Counted from the first letter of the stretch, positions 8,863 to 18,764 are shown. The stretch is DNA of 64,000 nt from an uncultured Saprospiraceae bacterium (GCA_937959115.1 CALGAW010000035.1:62001-126000); one strand, 5' to 3'. Notes: generated by a model from the sequence alone, not told the origin. Translations and numbers: made by a program.

Positions 8863-9194
8863 TATTGTACGATAGTTGTTTTCAAGCCTACACAAAAAAA
8901 TCTACTTCCCAGGGTACCATTATCTATTATTTCCTTAATTAAGGAATTCAATAGAAAAGTCCATTTTTATAGAAAAACGACATCCAAGCTGAGCGCTGCA
9001 TTTGGATGAAACATGTTTTCAAATTTTAGACCAGTCGAACGATCAATCATAATTTGCTTTGGCTTTTCATAGATCGTCAAAAAACACGTTCTCCAACTCT
9101 TCTACAGTTCACCCTTCAAAAACAACAGTTCAACAGAAAACACTAGTAGGTAACTATGGAATAGTTCTTCTTTGTCCAAGAAAAAATAATTGCC
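8863..9194. other. Intergenic region between the two TonB-dependent receptor genes
   Basis: A 332-bp AT-rich stretch with no supported gene. It holds a perfect 16-bp palindrome at 8931-8946 and presumably the promoter of the second receptor. A short plus-strand reading (9059-9292) runs into the receptor gene in another frame and does not look like protein. Confidence 0.6.
8931..8946. promoter_or_regulatory. Perfect 16-bp palindrome TTCCTTAATTAAGGAA
   Basis: A perfect dyad about 250 bp before the second TonB-dependent receptor gene and 69 bp after the first. It has no T-tract, so it does not look like a terminator; it could be an operator for a dimeric regulator. No protein is known to bind it. 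Confidence 0.35.
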
Positions 9195-11555
9195 ATGAAA
9201 AAACTAAGCCTACTAATTTTCGCACTATTTATCGTTCAATTTGCAGTTGGACAAAAAGTGCTTACCCAAACCATCAAAGGACAAGTGATTGATAAGGAAG
9301 CAGAATATCCATTGATTGGAGTCAATGTGGTTTTACAAGGGACAGAGAGCCCAATTGGGACCACCACCGATATGGATGGACGATTTAAATTAGAAGACGT
9401 TCCCGTTGGAAGACAGACCATTCAATTTACTTATCTGGGATTCCAAACAATCACACTAAATGAAATACTCATAACAACGGGTAAAGAACTTGTGTTGGAG
9501 GTTTCACTAGAAGAAGACCTGACAGAACTAGCCGAAATTGTGGTAACTGACAAGCGGGATAAGCGAAAGGCAGTAAATGACATGGCTACAATTAGCGCAA
9601 GAAGTATGTCAGCAGAAGAGATTACTCGGTTTTCGGGATCGCTTGGTGATGTAGCGCGAATGGCTCAAAACTATGCCGGTGTTAGTGGCGCAAGCGATGA
9701 CCGAAATGACATTATCGTTCGTGGGAACTCGCCTGCAGGTGTACTTTGGAGAATGGAGGGAGTCGATATCCCCTCACCAAATCACTGGGCGACCTTGGGC
9801 TCCTCTGGCGGGCCAGTTTCAATGTTAAATACAAACAATTTACGGAACAGTGATTTCCTTTCTAGTGCGTTCCCTGCTGAATACGGAAATGCAACAGCTG
9901 CCGTATTTGACTTAAAACTTCGAAATGGGAATCCGGATAAGTTTGAAGTATTAGCTCAAATTGGTTTCAACGGATTTGAAGCTGGCTTGGAAGGACCTTT
10001 AGGCGTAGGAACAAATTCTTCCTTTATGATTAATTATCGCTATTCTACGCTTGGAGTGATCAGTGCTTTGGGGATCGATTTTGGAACCGGTTTTGCCGTT
10101 CCTGAATATCAGGATATCAATTTTAAGTTTAATATGCCTACCGAAAAAGCTGGTCGCTTTAGTCTTTGGGGCTTAGGCGGTGTAAGTGACATTGTTTTTG
10201 AGCCTCAACCAGATGACGATAATTTGTTTTCTGATGGAGATGAAGAACTCAAGTCCTCTTCAAGGACGGGAATTGTAGGACTTTCCCATCTTTATTTTTT
10301 TAATGAAAAGACCTCTTCCAACTTACAAGTTTCCTACGCTGCTTCAGAAAGTAAAGCCTCTGTTAAGGAGATTGTTGACAAGACTACAGAGTTGTTCGAA
10401 CCTACATTTACATCAATGAACCTTCAAGAAAAAATTGGCGTTAACTGGACGATTAACAAAAAGTTTAATGCTAAAAACAGAATGAAAACTGGATTGATTT
10501 ATGACAACTATGATCTAAATGTGCAGGATTCTGTTCTAATCAACAATGCATTTTGGTACACTGAAATAGATTTTAAAGGAAATGTAGGACTCTATAGAGC
10601 GTTTGCTCAATGGCAACATAAGTTTAATAACAAGCTTACACTAAACGCGGGTCTGCATGGATCGCTATTTGGATTCAATAATTCGAATGCAATAGAACCG
10701 CGGCTAGGGTTTTCTTATGAAGCGACCCCTAAAAGTACGCTAGGAGTAGGATATGGTATGCATTCACAATTACAACCATTGCCAATTTATTTTGCAAAAT
10801 CTAGCTCAGCTACAGCTGCACAAAATCTAGCAAACGAGGAGTTAGATCTTATTAGGAGTCATCATTTTGTGCTTTCCTGGGATTATTCGTTGACCAAGAA
10901 CACACGTGTTAAAACAGAGGCCTATTATCAACTGCTGAATGGTTTGGCGGTTGATCCTGATGACGGTGATTTTTCAATGATAAACTATGGAGCGGATTTC
11001 GGATTCCCAAATCGAGTTGGGTTAACAAATGATGGGACTGGGAGTAACTATGGACTAGAGTTAACCTTCGAACGTTTCCTTGATAAAGGCTTTTACTTTC
11101 TATTCACAGGTTCTCTATTTAATAGCCAATACAAGGGGTCAGACGAGATAGAACGCAATACCTTTTTTAACTCGAATTACGTCACTAATCTATTAGTGGG
11201 CAAGGAATTTACCTTAAGCGATCATTTTACTTTAACGTTAGATGCTAGGATGAATTTTGCAGGTGGTCGTCGCTATACTCCAATTGACTTAGAGGCATCA
11301 ATTTTAACTGGACAAGAAATACTAGACGAAACCAAAATTTTTGAAGCACAATATGATCCTTATATGCGTCCTGATCTTAAAATTGGATTCAGACATAATG
11401 CTAAAAAATACACTCAAACGTTTTCTGTTGATTTACAAAATTTTATTTCTAGAAAAAATGTCTTTTTAACGCAGTATAATGAAGTTGAACAAGAACTTAA
11501 GACGACTTACCAAAGAGGTTTTTTTCCAGATGTACGCTATCAAATTACGTTTTAG
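9195..11555 (+). CDS. TonB-dependent outer membrane receptor
   Basis: A 786-residue receptor. Signal peptide at 1-19 (MKKLSLLIFALFIVQFAVGQ), carboxypeptidase-regulatory-like domain at about 25-110 (GQVIDKEAEYPLIGVNVVLQG, ending FTYLGFQT), plug at about 125-230 (DRNDIIVRGNSPAGVLWRMEGVD), then the barrel, ending in PDVRYQITF. It shares domain order but only distant sequence with the receptor just upstream. No SusD gene follows; instead a LytS-type kinase begins 75 bp downstream and a LytTR regulator follows, so receptor and two-component pair may be one transcription unit. The ligand is unknown. Confidence 0.9.
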   Translation: MKKLSLLIFALFIVQFAVGQKVLTQTIKGQVIDKEAEYPLIGVNVVLQGTESPIGTTTDMDGRFKLEDVPVGRQTIQFTYLGFQTITLNEILITTGKELVLEVSLEEDLTELAEIVVTDKRDKRKAVNDMATISARSMSAEEITRFSGSLGDVARMAQNYAGVSGASDDRNDIIVRGNSPAGVLWRMEGVDIPSPNHWATLGSSGGPVSMLNTNNLRNSDFLSSAFPAEYGNATAAVFDLKLRNGNPDKFEVLAQIGFNGFEAGLEGPLGVGTNSSFMINYRYSTLGVISALGIDFGTGFAVPEYQDINFKFNMPTEKAGRFSLWGLGGVSDIVFEPQPDDDNLFSDGDEELKSSSRTGIVGLSHLYFFNEKTSSNLQVSYAASESKASVKEIVDKTTELFEPTFTSMNLQEKIGVNWTINKKFNAKNRMKTGLIYDNYDLNVQDSVLINNAFWYTEIDFKGNVGLYRAFAQWQHKFNNKLTLNAGLHGSLFGFNNSNAIEPRLGFSYEATPKSTLGVGYGMHSQLQPLPIYFAKSSSATAAQNLANEELDLIRSHHFVLSWDYSLTKNTRVKTEAYYQLLNGLAVDPDDGDFSMINYGADFGFPNRVGLTNDGTGSNYGLELTFERFLDKGFYFLFTGSLFNSQYKGSDEIERNTFFNSNYVTNLLVGKEFTLSDHFTLTLDARMNFAGGRRYTPIDLEASILTGQEILDETKIFEAQYDPYMRPDLKIGFRHNAKKYTQTFSVDLQNFISRKNVFLTQYNEVEQELKTTYQRGFFPDVRYQITF

Positions 11556-11630
11556 ATTGCATTAGATGGAGATTAGAGATAAATTGAATTAGACTCGTAT
11601 CTTACAACTAAGTCGGATCAAAAAAACGCA

Positions 11631-12686
11631 ATGTTAAAGGAAAAAGAATTTCAAGAATTATTAGGGTTTAAGCATACCAAATTACTTATTGTTTTCATTC
11701 TGGTATGTGGGTTCGGTTTTCCCTATCTTTTTTTAGGGGATAGAATTGATCGGGATTTTCATTTAAATGATGTTATCGGAATGTTTATTGGGTTAATCTA
11801 CTCAGCTGTAATAACCATTGGCAACATCAATATATTTTACTATTTAAAGACGAATCAACGGGAGGTCTTACAGGAGATGAAACCCAAACAAATACTTAGA
11901 GATTTATCTTTTTATCTTGGTTTTACATTAATTCTTTCCACTTTTATGTTGGTGGTTCCGTTAAGCCTTGTTGGTGACAATATCATAACTGTTGGAGAGT
12001 TGATAAGAAACATGGTTGGTGCTTGTCTACTTGTTTCTATTTTTATTGGGTTTTATGAGGCAGCTTACTATATGAATGCGCTAAAAGATTCGGTGAAAAA
12101 ACAAGAACAATTGAAACGAGAAAATGTAGAATCGCAGCTTGAAATTTTAAAAAATCAAGTAAAACCGCATTTCCTTTTCAACAGCCTAAACACGCTTGCA
12201 AGCTTGATTCCAGAAGATGCTGATTTAGCAGTAGCCTATGTGCATAAACTGTCTAAGGTGTACCGTTACGTATTAGAAATCAAGGATAAAAAACTAATTC
12301 CAATAGCGGATGAATTGAGTTGTGTAAAAGCATATTTATTTATGCTTCAAATCCGATTTGGTGAAAATTTGAAATACGAAATTAAGGAAGAAGGTCTAAA
12401 CTATGTTGATCATATTGTGCCATTGTCCTTGCAACTTTTAGTTGAGAATGCGGTAAAACACAACATCATTTCTAGTAAAAAACCCTTGACTATTCTGATC
12501 GCTCCTAAGGAGAATAAATTGATTGTTGCTAACAATTTACAACCTAAAATTCAAGTAGCTAAGTCAACAGGAACTGGCCTAGCAAACATAAAAAGTAGAT
12601 ATGAGATATTAACAAACCTAGAAGTAAATATTTTAAAAACTGAAAATCAGTTCACCGTAGAACTACCGATCATTGCTGTTCATTAA
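11631..12686 (+). CDS. LytS/YehU-type sensor histidine kinase
   Basis: A 351-residue membrane sensor kinase. Four helices are seen at about 18-36, 47-70, 92-112 and 128-148, followed by a short coiled coil and the His_kinase domain with the phospho-acceptor His180 in NQVKPHFLFNSLNTLASLIP, typical of the LytS class. The C-terminus is a compact ATPase domain (LLVENAVKHNI as N-box, GTGLANIKSRYE as G-box). It lacks an extracellular sensory domain. The response regulator starts 29 bp downstream and is its likely partner. Confidence 0.92.
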   Translation: MLKEKEFQELLGFKHTKLLIVFILVCGFGFPYLFLGDRIDRDFHLNDVIGMFIGLIYSAVITIGNINIFYYLKTNQREVLQEMKPKQILRDLSFYLGFTLILSTFMLVVPLSLVGDNIITVGELIRNMVGACLLVSIFIGFYEAAYYMNALKDSVKKQEQLKRENVESQLEILKNQVKPHFLFNSLNTLASLIPEDADLAVAYVHKLSKVYRYVLEIKDKKLIPIADELSCVKAYLFMLQIRFGENLKYEIKEEGLNYVDHIVPLSLQLLVENAVKHNIISSKKPLTILIAPKENKLIVANNLQPKIQVAKSTGTGLANIKSRYEILTNLEVNILKTENQFTVELPIIAVH

Positions 12687-12715
12687 TTGTCAACATTACA
12701 AGAAGAATTTGTGTT

Positions 12716-13474
12716 ATGAAACGAATCATCATCATTGAAGACGAACAACCTGCCGCTAGTCGCCTTAAAAAGATGATACTTGCATTAGGCGAACCCTTGC
12801 AGATAGAAGCGATTCTTGATTCTGTAGAGGATGCTGTTTTATGGTTTAACGAACATCCCCATCCTGATCTTGCGTTTTTTGATATTCAATTGGCTGATGG
12901 CTTGAGCTTTAATATTTTTGAGCGAACAAAAGTGGAATGCCCGGTAATTTTCACAACTGCCTACGATCAATATGCCATCAAGGCATTTAAGGTGAACTCC
13001 ATTGATTATTTGCTCAAACCAGTTAGTCAAGAAGAGCTTAAAATTGCTTGGGATAAATTCGTAGCCGTGAATCAAACGGCCCCGAAAGATCTTAAATCTA
13101 TTCTCGTTGCAATGAAAGAGCTGAAGGAACAAAGAGAATTTAAAGAACGCTTCTTAATTAAAAAAGGAGATCAATTTAAATATCTAAAGGTCAATGAAGT
13201 CGCGTATTTTTACTCGGAAAATGGACTGTCTTTCCTAGTGGACAATAAAGGCTCTCGTCATGTGATAGACGAAAAACTAGACACCCTTGCTCAAGATTTA
13301 TCACCCCAACTGTTCTTTAGAGTTAACCGAAAATTTATTATAGGCGAGTCCTCCATAACGAAAATCTCCAATTACTTCAATAGCCGCCTGATCCTAGAAC
13401 TCAAGCCCGTAGTTAAGGAAGAGGTTATTGTTGCTAGAGAAAAAGTGAGTAAGTTCAAACAATGGTTGAATTGA
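12716..13474 (+). CDS. LytTR-family response regulator
   Basis: A 252-residue regulator with a receiver domain (1-120) and a LytTR DNA-binding domain (about 145-250). Phospho-acceptor is Asp56 in LAFFDIQLADG; the acidic pair is Glu8/Asp9; the conserved Lys is in YLLKPVS. The C-terminal domain shows LIKKGDQFKYLKVNEVAYFYS and the RVNRKFIIG strand typical of LytTR. It follows the LytS-type kinase directly. Target promoters cannot be read off the sequence; the preceding receptor gene is one candidate. Confidence 0.93.
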   Translation: MKRIIIIEDEQPAASRLKKMILALGEPLQIEAILDSVEDAVLWFNEHPHPDLAFFDIQLADGLSFNIFERTKVECPVIFTTAYDQYAIKAFKVNSIDYLLKPVSQEELKIAWDKFVAVNQTAPKDLKSILVAMKELKEQREFKERFLIKKGDQFKYLKVNEVAYFYSENGLSFLVDNKGSRHVIDEKLDTLAQDLSPQLFFRVNRKFIIGESSITKISNYFNSRLILELKPVVKEEVIVAREKVSKFKQWLN

Positions 13475-13616
13475 CAGGTTTTAGCATTTGAAGTTGAAGC
13501 AAGACAAATCCATACATTCCATCCTATAAACAAGGGAAATTAGCAACTCGGCACAAGCTTTGATTTACATAAGTACATAGACTACAAAATAACCAACATG
13601 TTTGAGTTATTTATTG

Positions 13617-13624
13617 TATTTTTG
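13617..13624 (+). promoter_or_regulatory. Candidate -7 promoter box TATTTTTG
   Basis: Matches TANNTTTG, 23 bp before the ATG of the first thioredoxin-like gene. A TTTG at 13601 is too close to be a normal -33 element. Confidence 0.4.
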
Positions 13625-13647
13625 CAAACTATTCAAATATAATAATA

Positions 13648-14820
13648 ATGAGAATTTTATCTGCTCTTATACTTATGCTTTTCCTTTCAATTTCTGCCCA
13701 AAGTCAAGGGATTGACTTTTTTAAAGGAAGCTGGGAAGAAGCACTTGCCGAATCAAAGCGAACGGGCAAACTGATCTTTGTTGATGCTTATACCACTTGG
13801 TGTGGGCCTTGCAAAAAAATGACAAGAAACATCTTTCCAATGAAAGAAGTTGGTGATTTTTACAATGCAAACTTTATTAATACCAAGTTTGATATGGAAA
13901 AAGGGGAAGGCAGAAAGATTCGATCTAAGTATAAGGTCAACGCATTCCCGACCTTCCTATTTGTTGATGGAAGTGGGAAACTTCAATATACCAGTAAAGG
14001 GGCAAAACCAGCCCCTGTATTCATCAAAGTAGGAAAAACAGCACTCTCGAAAGCTGACTTTTCAGTAGACTATGCCGAAAAGTATGAAGAAGGAGACAGA
14101 GATCCGATATTGCTCTACAACTATGCGATGGCATTAAAGAAATCTAGAAAACCATCCCTTAAAGTTGCCAATGAGTACTTAAGAACGCAGGACAATCTCA
14201 ACACAGAAAAAAACCTCCTCTTCATTTATGAGCTCGCTACTGAAAGTGATTCAAGAATATTTAAACTGTTAACGGAAAACCGCGCTGCTATTGAAAAGGC
14301 ACAAGGAAAAACGGCAGTCAACCAACGAATAGAAGCCGCTTGCAATGCAACAGTTGAAAAGGCAATAGAATTCAGCTCTCCTGACCTCCTGAGCGAAGCA
14401 AAAGCGAACATGAGTGCACACTATCCTGAAAAAGCAGAAGCGTTTAATTACACAAGTGATATGTCCTACTTCAAAGGCACCGGCGATGGCGCTAGCTACC
14501 TTAAGGTTTGTGATAAGTATTTAAAGAAAACAGGAAAAAATAACGCCGCGCTACATAACAAAATTGCAGGTGAACTGTTGAAGGACTTTGGAACAGATCT
14601 TAAGGTCATGCAGAAAGCAGAAGGCTATGCTAAAAAAGCTGCACAGTTCGGCGGATTAAGTGACTACCACTTTACACATGCCATGATTTTATTGAAGAAC
14701 GGCAAGAAAGATCAAGCGCTTATTGCTGCTCAGAAGGCCAAAAGCCTTGGTGATGAAGAAAAAAGTAAAAACGTAAATAAAATCAGCGCCTTTATTAAGA
14801 AACTAGAAGCGGAACTATAG
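13648..14820 (+). CDS. Secreted thioredoxin-fold protein with helical C-terminal domain (paralogue 1)
   Basis: A 390-residue exported protein: signal peptide (1-20), thioredoxin-like domain (about 21-135) with the redox motif Cys52-Gly-Pro-Cys55 in TTWCGPCKKM and the cis-proline region NAFPTFLFVDG, then a C-terminal helical region (about 145-390) resembling TPR repeats. It should act as a periplasmic thiol-disulfide protein. It is followed 53 bp later by a paralogue with the same layout, so the pair arose by tandem duplication. A -7-like box lies just upstream. The helical domain probably binds client proteins, which is inference. Confidence 0.88.
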   Translation: MRILSALILMLFLSISAQSQGIDFFKGSWEEALAESKRTGKLIFVDAYTTWCGPCKKMTRNIFPMKEVGDFYNANFINTKFDMEKGEGRKIRSKYKVNAFPTFLFVDGSGKLQYTSKGAKPAPVFIKVGKTALSKADFSVDYAEKYEEGDRDPILLYNYAMALKKSRKPSLKVANEYLRTQDNLNTEKNLLFIYELATESDSRIFKLLTENRAAIEKAQGKTAVNQRIEAACNATVEKAIEFSSPDLLSEAKANMSAHYPEKAEAFNYTSDMSYFKGTGDGASYLKVCDKYLKKTGKNNAALHNKIAGELLKDFGTDLKVMQKAEGYAKKAAQFGGLSDYHFTHAMILLKNGKKDQALIAAQKAKSLGDEEKSKNVNKISAFIKKLEAEL

Positions 14821-14873
14821 GTAACGTCGTTAAAATGACAATCAAAACGAGAGATTCAATTTAAATTTGAAGC

Positions 14874-16040
14874 ATGAAAAAATTAATCACAATACTATTT
14901 ATATGCATCTTGACATTCAATGCATACAGTCAAGACTCCGCCATTAATTTTGATGGTGGCAACTGGTCAAGTATTCTGGCTAAAGCCAAAGAACAGGACA
15001 AACTAATATTTGTAGATGCCTACGCTGTCTGGTGTGGTCCTTGCAAAAAAATGTCACGTGAAGTATTCCCAGACCCTGCAGTCGGAGAATTCTATAACGC
15101 GAATTTCGTAAACGTGAAAATGGACATGGAAAAGGGAGAAGGTATCGAAGTAGGTTCTACTTACGGTGTTGCCGCTTATCCAACACTTTTATTTATCAAC
15201 GGAGATGGTGAATTAGTGCACAAAGGATTAGGCTATCATCAAAAATCTGAGTTCCTAGAACTCGGTGAAGCAGCAAGTGATCCTTCTTCTCAGTTAGTCT
15301 CGCTTCAAACAAAATACGACGAAGGTAATCGTGAACCATTATTGCTTAAAAATCTTACGAAAGGAGCGCAGAATGCTGGAAGCAAGGACTATGGGAAATA
15401 CGCGTTAGAATATCTAGAAACACAAGACGATTGGAAGCAAAAAGAAAATCTTGGTTTCATTCTTTCTTATCTAACTGATGTAAAGTCTGAACCATACAAA
15501 TTCCTGATCAATAACAGAAGAGCGTTTATCAATGAATTTGGCGAAGCTAACGTAAACGGGTCAATTGGTAGAATGATCAATAGTGAAATCTACAACGGCG
15601 ATGGTGGATCACTTTCGTTAGATGAGATTGACGCACTATATAAAGAAGGTTTACCGGAGAAAGCAGATAAAATGTCAGCACAGTTCCGTGTTAGATACTA
15701 TGAGCGTGCTGGTGATGGGGCTAAATATGCCGAGGCAACAGATAATTACTTGAACAAGTTCCCTTCAACGAACTGGCAAGAATACAACGCAATCGCTTGG
15801 ACCTACTACGAAAACTTTGACCAGAAGGAACTATTGCAAAGAGCAATGGAGTGGGCAAAAACATCTGTCTCTTTGGAGAGCAACTACTACAACAATGATA
15901 CACTAGCAGCACTTTACTACAAACTTGGAAAGAAAAAGGATGGAATTAAAGCTGCCAAGAAAGCCATCAAAATCGCGAAATCACAAGGAGAAACTGCTGA
16001 TGAAACAGTAGCGCTTCTAAAGAAGATCAAGAAATTGTAA
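14874..16040 (+). CDS. Secreted thioredoxin-fold protein with helical C-terminal domain (paralogue 2)
   Basis: A 388-residue paralogue of the gene before it. Signal peptide (1-19), thioredoxin domain with Cys54-Gly-Pro-Cys57 in AVWCGPCKKMSREVF and the cis-proline region AAYPTLLFINGDG, then a helical TPR-like region to the C-terminus. The block from LIFVDAY to DMEKGEG is nearly shared by both copies, while the helical halves have diverged, which fits a common redox core with different clients. A hairpin followed by a T-tract ends the unit. Confidence 0.88.
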   Translation: MKKLITILFICILTFNAYSQDSAINFDGGNWSSILAKAKEQDKLIFVDAYAVWCGPCKKMSREVFPDPAVGEFYNANFVNVKMDMEKGEGIEVGSTYGVAAYPTLLFINGDGELVHKGLGYHQKSEFLELGEAASDPSSQLVSLQTKYDEGNREPLLLKNLTKGAQNAGSKDYGKYALEYLETQDDWKQKENLGFILSYLTDVKSEPYKFLINNRRAFINEFGEANVNGSIGRMINSEIYNGDGGSLSLDEIDALYKEGLPEKADKMSAQFRVRYYERAGDGAKYAEATDNYLNKFPSTNWQEYNAIAWTYYENFDQKELLQRAMEWAKTSVSLESNYYNNDTLAALYYKLGKKKDGIKAAKKAIKIAKSQGETADETVALLKKIKKL

Positions 16041-16392
16041 CAGGATAGCGGTTTAAAATATTGAAGGTTGGTAATCTCACGGTTATCAGCCTTTTTTTGT
16101 GTAGTATCTTGAATGTTTTGATGCTTATTGTAGACGCTCAAGGCAATTTATTTTGAATAAACAATCTTCTGTCTTCTGTCTCCCATCTTAAAAGAATTTT
16201 CTCTACCTATTTCCATAACATAACGTTTCAATTCGGGTTAAAAATTAGTTAATCCAATCAATTCGTCACCATTTTTTAACATTTAAACTATAATTTTAGT
16301 AAAGAAAGATTTTAATATCTAAATTAGAGCGATCTACCATCATACCCTTCGCTTGATTTAGGATGTTGAGTTTCTGATTTGCAATTTTAATT
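16041..16392. other. Intergenic region before the OmpR-type two-component system
   Basis: 352 bp without a supported gene. It holds the terminator at 16064-16097 and AT-rich sequence that must contain the promoter of the kinase gene; I find no convincing TANNTTTG box near 16393. Confidence 0.6.
16064..16097 (+). terminator. Rho-independent terminator after thioredoxin-like pair
   Basis: An 11-bp stem (AAGGTTGGTAA with TTATCAGCCTT, two G-U pairs) with an 8-base loop, then seven T residues; starts 24 bp after the stop codon of the second paralogue. Confidence 0.75.
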
Positions 16393-17943
16393 ATGAATAA
16401 GAACACCATATGGTTGATTGTAGGACTTATGACTGCCGCGCTCATCGGTATCGTCATCATGCAAGCTTATTGGATTAATTATGCAGTGAAGCTCAACGAA
16501 GAGCAGTTTGACAAGAATATAGGGATCGCCCTAGAGAGTATTGCCAATCGATTTGAAAAAGACGAATTACACCAAGCATTTAAAGGGGAATTTTTTCCTT
16601 CGATACCGCAATCCGCTAAAGAACAAGAATCATCTATTTTTGATTTTCTAAATTCAAATCCAAATTTTGATTTGACATTTTCTTTCCACGCACTTGTTTC
16701 CAAGGATAGTTTTCCGAGTATTGCAATGGCCGAAATTTATCAGAAGAACCGGATTATCTCCAAGCTAGATAAAATGATCGATGATTTCTCAGAAATGGCA
16801 GCGACGGGAAGTGTAAGACGGATGCCACTGAACAAAAGAGTCAATCCTAAAGAACTTAACCAAGCGATTGTCTCACAGCTATCAGCCCTAGGCATTGATC
16901 TCGACTTTAATTATGGCGTGTTTGACAACCGAAAGCGTAAGTTTATCTATGTAAAGGAATCTTCGAACGAGGCGTTTAAAGTCGGTGCGGATATCAAGGA
17001 GGAAGAATTGAATGTGCTTAAGAATTCACCATACCGAGTTAGTTTACTACCGGATTATGCAAGAGGATCCAGTGTCATCTCAGCTGCAGGAAAGCTGTTT
17101 ATAGATTTTCCTGGAAAACGAAACTTCTTGCTGAGTTCAGTTTGGTTGATGATGTTAGGTGCCATTGGCTTTACAAGTATTATTCTTATTAGTTTTATAT
17201 ATACTGTTCGTGAGATTTTCCGTCAGAAAAAACTGTCAGAAATTAAGAACGATTTTCTTAACAATATGACTCATGAGTTCAAAACTCCCATTGCTACGAT
17301 TTCTCTAGCAGCAGACTCCATTACAAACCCATCAGTGCGTTCGGATGAGTCAAAGGTCACTCGGTTTGCCAATATTATTAAGGAAGAAAACAGGCGGATG
17401 AACAGACAAGTGGAACGGGTATTACAAATGGCAATGATTGATAAACAAGATTTTCAAGTCAAATTTGAAGAAATTAATGTCAATGAAATAATACAGAACG
17501 CTGTTTTACCGTTTAGTATTCAGATAGAAAACAAAAACGGAACCTTAGACCATGAGCTAAACGCACAAAACCCCGTCATCACTGCTGATAAGACACATTT
17601 TACGAATGTAATACACAATTTGCTTGACAACGCAAATAAGTATTCACCAGATACCCCCAAAATTAAAATTACTTCTTCTGATCATAAATCTGGAATTAAA
17701 ATTTCTGTTTTCGATAATGGTATCGGGATGAGTAAAGAAGATAAAAAGCTGATTTTCGATAAATTTTTTAGAGTACATACTGGAGATGTTCATGACGTAA
17801 AAGGCTTTGGACTGGGGCTTAGCTACGTAAAAGCAATCATGGATGCACATTCTGGTACGATTGATGTGAGAAGTGAATTAGGGAAAGGAAGTGAGTTTAT
17901 TATTCACTTTCCTAAAAATCCCAAAACAAATTCCCCAAATTAA
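16393..17943 (+). CDS. Sensor histidine kinase (HisKA type)
   Basis: A 516-residue transmembrane kinase. Helix 1 at about 7-28, a periplasmic sensor region to about 245, helix 2 at about 250-272, then the dimerisation domain with His294 in NNMTHEFKTPIATISLAAD and the ATPase domain (NVIHNLLDNANKYS as N-box, FDNGIGMS as G1, FDKFFRVHTGD as F-box, GFGLGLSYVKAI as G2). There is no HAMP or PAS domain. The response regulator begins 20 bp downstream. The overall form fits the Bacteroidota RprX-like class; the signal is unknown. Confidence 0.92.
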   Translation: MNKNTIWLIVGLMTAALIGIVIMQAYWINYAVKLNEEQFDKNIGIALESIANRFEKDELHQAFKGEFFPSIPQSAKEQESSIFDFLNSNPNFDLTFSFHALVSKDSFPSIAMAEIYQKNRIISKLDKMIDDFSEMAATGSVRRMPLNKRVNPKELNQAIVSQLSALGIDLDFNYGVFDNRKRKFIYVKESSNEAFKVGADIKEEELNVLKNSPYRVSLLPDYARGSSVISAAGKLFIDFPGKRNFLLSSVWLMMLGAIGFTSIILISFIYTVREIFRQKKLSEIKNDFLNNMTHEFKTPIATISLAADSITNPSVRSDESKVTRFANIIKEENRRMNRQVERVLQMAMIDKQDFQVKFEEINVNEIIQNAVLPFSIQIENKNGTLDHELNAQNPVITADKTHFTNVIHNLLDNANKYSPDTPKIKITSSDHKSGIKISVFDNGIGMSKEDKKLIFDKFFRVHTGDVHDVKGFGLGLSYVKAIMDAHSGTIDVRSELGKGSEFIIHFPKNPKTNSPN

Positions 17944-17963
17944 AGAACTTAAATTATTTTAAA

Positions 17964-18668
17964 ATGAATCAAAATCCTAAAATTCTCCTAGTTGAAGATG
18001 ATCAGAATTTCGGAGACGTATTACGCTCTTACTTAGAAATGAATGAATACGACATTACCCTAGCTACTGATGGAGAACAGGGTATTTCCACCTTCAAGGA
18101 GGGAACGTTCGACCTTTGTATTCTGGATGTGATGATGCCTAAAAAGGATGGATTTACTGTTGCCACTGAGATCAGAACTACAAATAAAGACATTCCAATC
18201 ATCTTTCTTACCGCAAAAACAATGAAAGATGATGTGATTAAAGGATTTAAGATCGGTGCAGATGACTATATCACAAAACCGTTTAACTCTGAAGAACTGC
18301 TATATAGAATTCAAGCAATACTCAAGCGTAGTCAAGTGACTTCTGTCGATGACGAAAGAAGGGAATTCGAAATTGGTAAGTATCACTTTGACTACCCGCT
18401 TAGAATTCTTTCTTTTGGAGATGATCCTAAAGAAAAACTATCTCCGAAGGAAGCAGAATTACTTAAAATGTTTTGCATTAAGGTAAACGACATACTCCCA
18501 AGATCTGAAGCATTGGTCAAAATCTGGGGAGAAGATACTTATTTCACTGCCAGAAGTATGGATGTTTTCGTTACTAAACTTAGAAAATACCTTAAAAAAG
18601 ATGATGCCATCGAGATCATCAACATCCACGGCAACGGCTTTCAACTAAAAGTGAAAGAAGAAGCTTAG
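17964..18668 (+). CDS. OmpR/PhoB-family response regulator
   Basis: A 234-residue regulator: receiver domain (1-120) with Asp12/Asp13, phospho-acceptor Asp55 in LCILDVMMPKKDGF, the Thr of FLTAK, and Lys in YITKPFN; then a winged-helix DNA-binding domain (about 135-230) with LSPKEAELLKMF and RSMDVFVTKLRKYLKKD. It forms an operon with the upstream kinase, 20 bp apart, and is closest in form to the RprY-like regulators of Bacteroidota. A terminator hairpin follows. Confidence 0.93.
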   Translation: MNQNPKILLVEDDQNFGDVLRSYLEMNEYDITLATDGEQGISTFKEGTFDLCILDVMMPKKDGFTVATEIRTTNKDIPIIFLTAKTMKDDVIKGFKIGADDYITKPFNSEELLYRIQAILKRSQVTSVDDERREFEIGKYHFDYPLRILSFGDDPKEKLSPKEAELLKMFCIKVNDILPRSEALVKIWGEDTYFTARSMDVFVTKLRKYLKKDDAIEIINIHGNGFQLKVKEEA

Positions 18669-18709
18669 TGTAATGATTAATTGAAAACGATCAATTTCTA
18701 TTGATATAT

Positions 18710-18741
18710 GGTTGTGTCCGATTGGGCATGACCTTTTTTTT
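18710..18741 (+). terminator. Rho-independent terminator after the response regulator
   Basis: A 7-bp stem (GGTTGTG with CATGACC, two G-U pairs) with a 10-base loop and eight T residues; 41 bp after the stop codon. Confidence 0.65.
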
Positions 18742-18764
18742 GCTATAGATTACGCACTAATTAA

